Shown piece after piece: positions 63,400 through 64,000 of a stretch of 64,000 nucleotides of DNA. The stretch comes from Pithys albifrons albifrons (Eukaryota; Chordata; Aves; Passeriformes; Thamnophilidae), in contig NC_092458.1 in NCBI RefSeq assembly GCF_047495875.1, forward strand, positions 2,158,001 to 2,222,000, written 5' to 3'. The translations under genes and the position numbers were made by a program. Below the pieces are notes generated by a model. It did no database searches. It was not told the DNA's origin and worked only from the letters and a program-made list of their open reading frames with translations. Each line of letters opens with the position of its first letter. Within the stretch, counting starts at the first letter, position 1.

Positions 63400-64000
63400 A
63401 GATCATAGAATCATAGAATTGTTAAGTTTGGAAGAGATCTTTAAGGTCATCAGGTCCAACTGTCAACCTATCCCCACCATCACAAGCACCACTTAACCAT
63501 ATCCTCAAGTGCCATTTCCACAAATCTTTTGAATGCTTCCAGAGATGGTGACTCTACCACTTTCCCTGGGTAGTCCATTGCAATGCTTTACAACATTTAC
63601 ATTTTCTCATCACCCCTGTAGTAAAAATTTTCTTTTTGATAGTTAATCTAAACCTACCCTCTTTCAAACTGACCATTACACCTGGTCCTGTCACCATATG
63701 TCCTTGTAAAAAGTGTCTCCATCTTTCATGTAGCTCCCTTAAGTACCAGAACATACTGTAAGAACTTTCCAGAGCCTTCTCTTCTTCATGCTTAACAGCC
63801 CTAAATCTCTCAGCCTATCTTCATGAGAGAGGTGCTTCAGCGCTGATCATTTCTGTCGCCCTGCTCGGGACTTGTTCCAGCAGGTTCTTATGTTGGGGTC
63901 CCAAGAGCTGGGCTCAACACTGCAGGTGGGGTCTCACAAAGAGTGGAGTAGCAGGGTGGAATCCCTCCCTCGACCTGTTGTCCATGCTGCTTCTGATGCA
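63400..64000 (-). mobile_element. CR1 LINE 3' fragment, running off the window
   Basis: It begins with the repeated CR1 terminal octamer (CATAGAATCATAGAATTG). It continues through minus-strand remnants such as EGRFRLTIKKKIFTTGVMRK and upstream CR1 coding sequence to the window end. The frame is broken. At 600 bp or more it may extend well beyond the window. Confidence 0.9.

Larger units (their letters stand above)
14677..64000 (+). other. UTRN: large intron downstream of the rod-domain exon (intron-44 equivalent, incomplete)
   Basis: At least 49 kb follows the exon without another recognisable rod exon. Intron 44 is the largest intron of human DMD and hosts the first exon of the 140-kDa isoform, so a long intron here fits. 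It contains all the repeats listed below and two CpG clusters. Stretches in which I see no gene, named repeat or regulatory signal are: 14680-20970, 21600-25235, 27175-31375, 31965-34550, 35890-37110, 38385-40845, 41135-41785, 42745-45565, 46530-49380, 52020-57370, 58005-61240 and 61660-63360. A small exon without strong coding signature could be missed in these. Confidence 0.75.

Noticed and set aside
1..64000. CRISPR arrays, tRNA genes, mitochondrial insertions
   Set aside because: No regularly spaced direct repeats, tRNA-like cloverleaf boxes or mitochondrial coding sequence were seen.

Overview
The window looks like 64 kb of bird nuclear DNA, most likely from a passerine. It is AT-rich and contains avian-type CR1 LINE tails, several avian endogenous-retrovirus solo LTRs, one RTE-type LINE fragment, and two copies of a SINE whose head derives from 5S rRNA. 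There are no bacterial-style operons. Nearly every open frame in the window is chance or repeat translation.

The only protein-coding exon I can support lies at 14526-14676 on the + strand. It encodes 50 residues of a spectrin-like repeat from the dystrophin/utrophin rod. It has a proper acceptor and donor, and its phases and near-identical length match human DMD exon 44. The linker half of the exon differs from vertebrate dystrophin, so I favour utrophin (UTRN) over DMD. On that reading the window is the end of intron 43, exon 44, and about 49 kb of intron 44.

At 46.2-46.5 kb the downstream intron holds a non-repetitive CpG cluster with a GC box and a consensus splice donor (AAAG/GTAAGG), on the same strand as the exon. 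In both DMD and UTRN the 140-kDa isoform (Dp140/Up140) is known to start from a private first exon in intron 44. This makes 46.2-46.5 kb the leading candidate for such a promoter and first exon. A second, denser CpG cluster lies at 49.38-49.57 kb.

Repeats, in order: CR1 tails at 3.0 and 4.6 kb; an A-rich tract at 7.1 kb; two adjacent solo LTRs at 10.9-12.3 kb; a solo LTR at 21.0 kb; an inverted pair of near-identical class-I-like solo LTRs at 25.2 and 31.4 kb; a CR1 tail with a fold-back at 26.6 kb; a decayed RTE reverse transcriptase at 34.8-35.9 kb, abutting an unidentified repeat that recurs at 40.9 kb; an LTR-like element at 37.1 kb; a solo LTR at 41.8 kb inserted into a 5S-derived SINE; a second SINE in opposite orientation at 45.6 kb; a 1-kb ERVL-type solo LTR at 49.8 kb; CR1 at 51.3 kb; a solo LTR at 57.4 kb; a 416-bp pure purine microsatellite at 61.2 kb; and CR1 at 63.4 kb to the end. 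Most LTR calls rest on 4-, 5- or 6-bp target-site duplications read directly from the sequence. No retroviral gag, pol or env remains.

The most unusual content is the pairing of an RTE LINE with a 5S-rRNA SINE that ends in a short ATAC-type tail instead of poly(A), plus the candidate internal promoter of the dystrophin-family gene. I could not run alignments, so family names are from memory and boundaries from reading.
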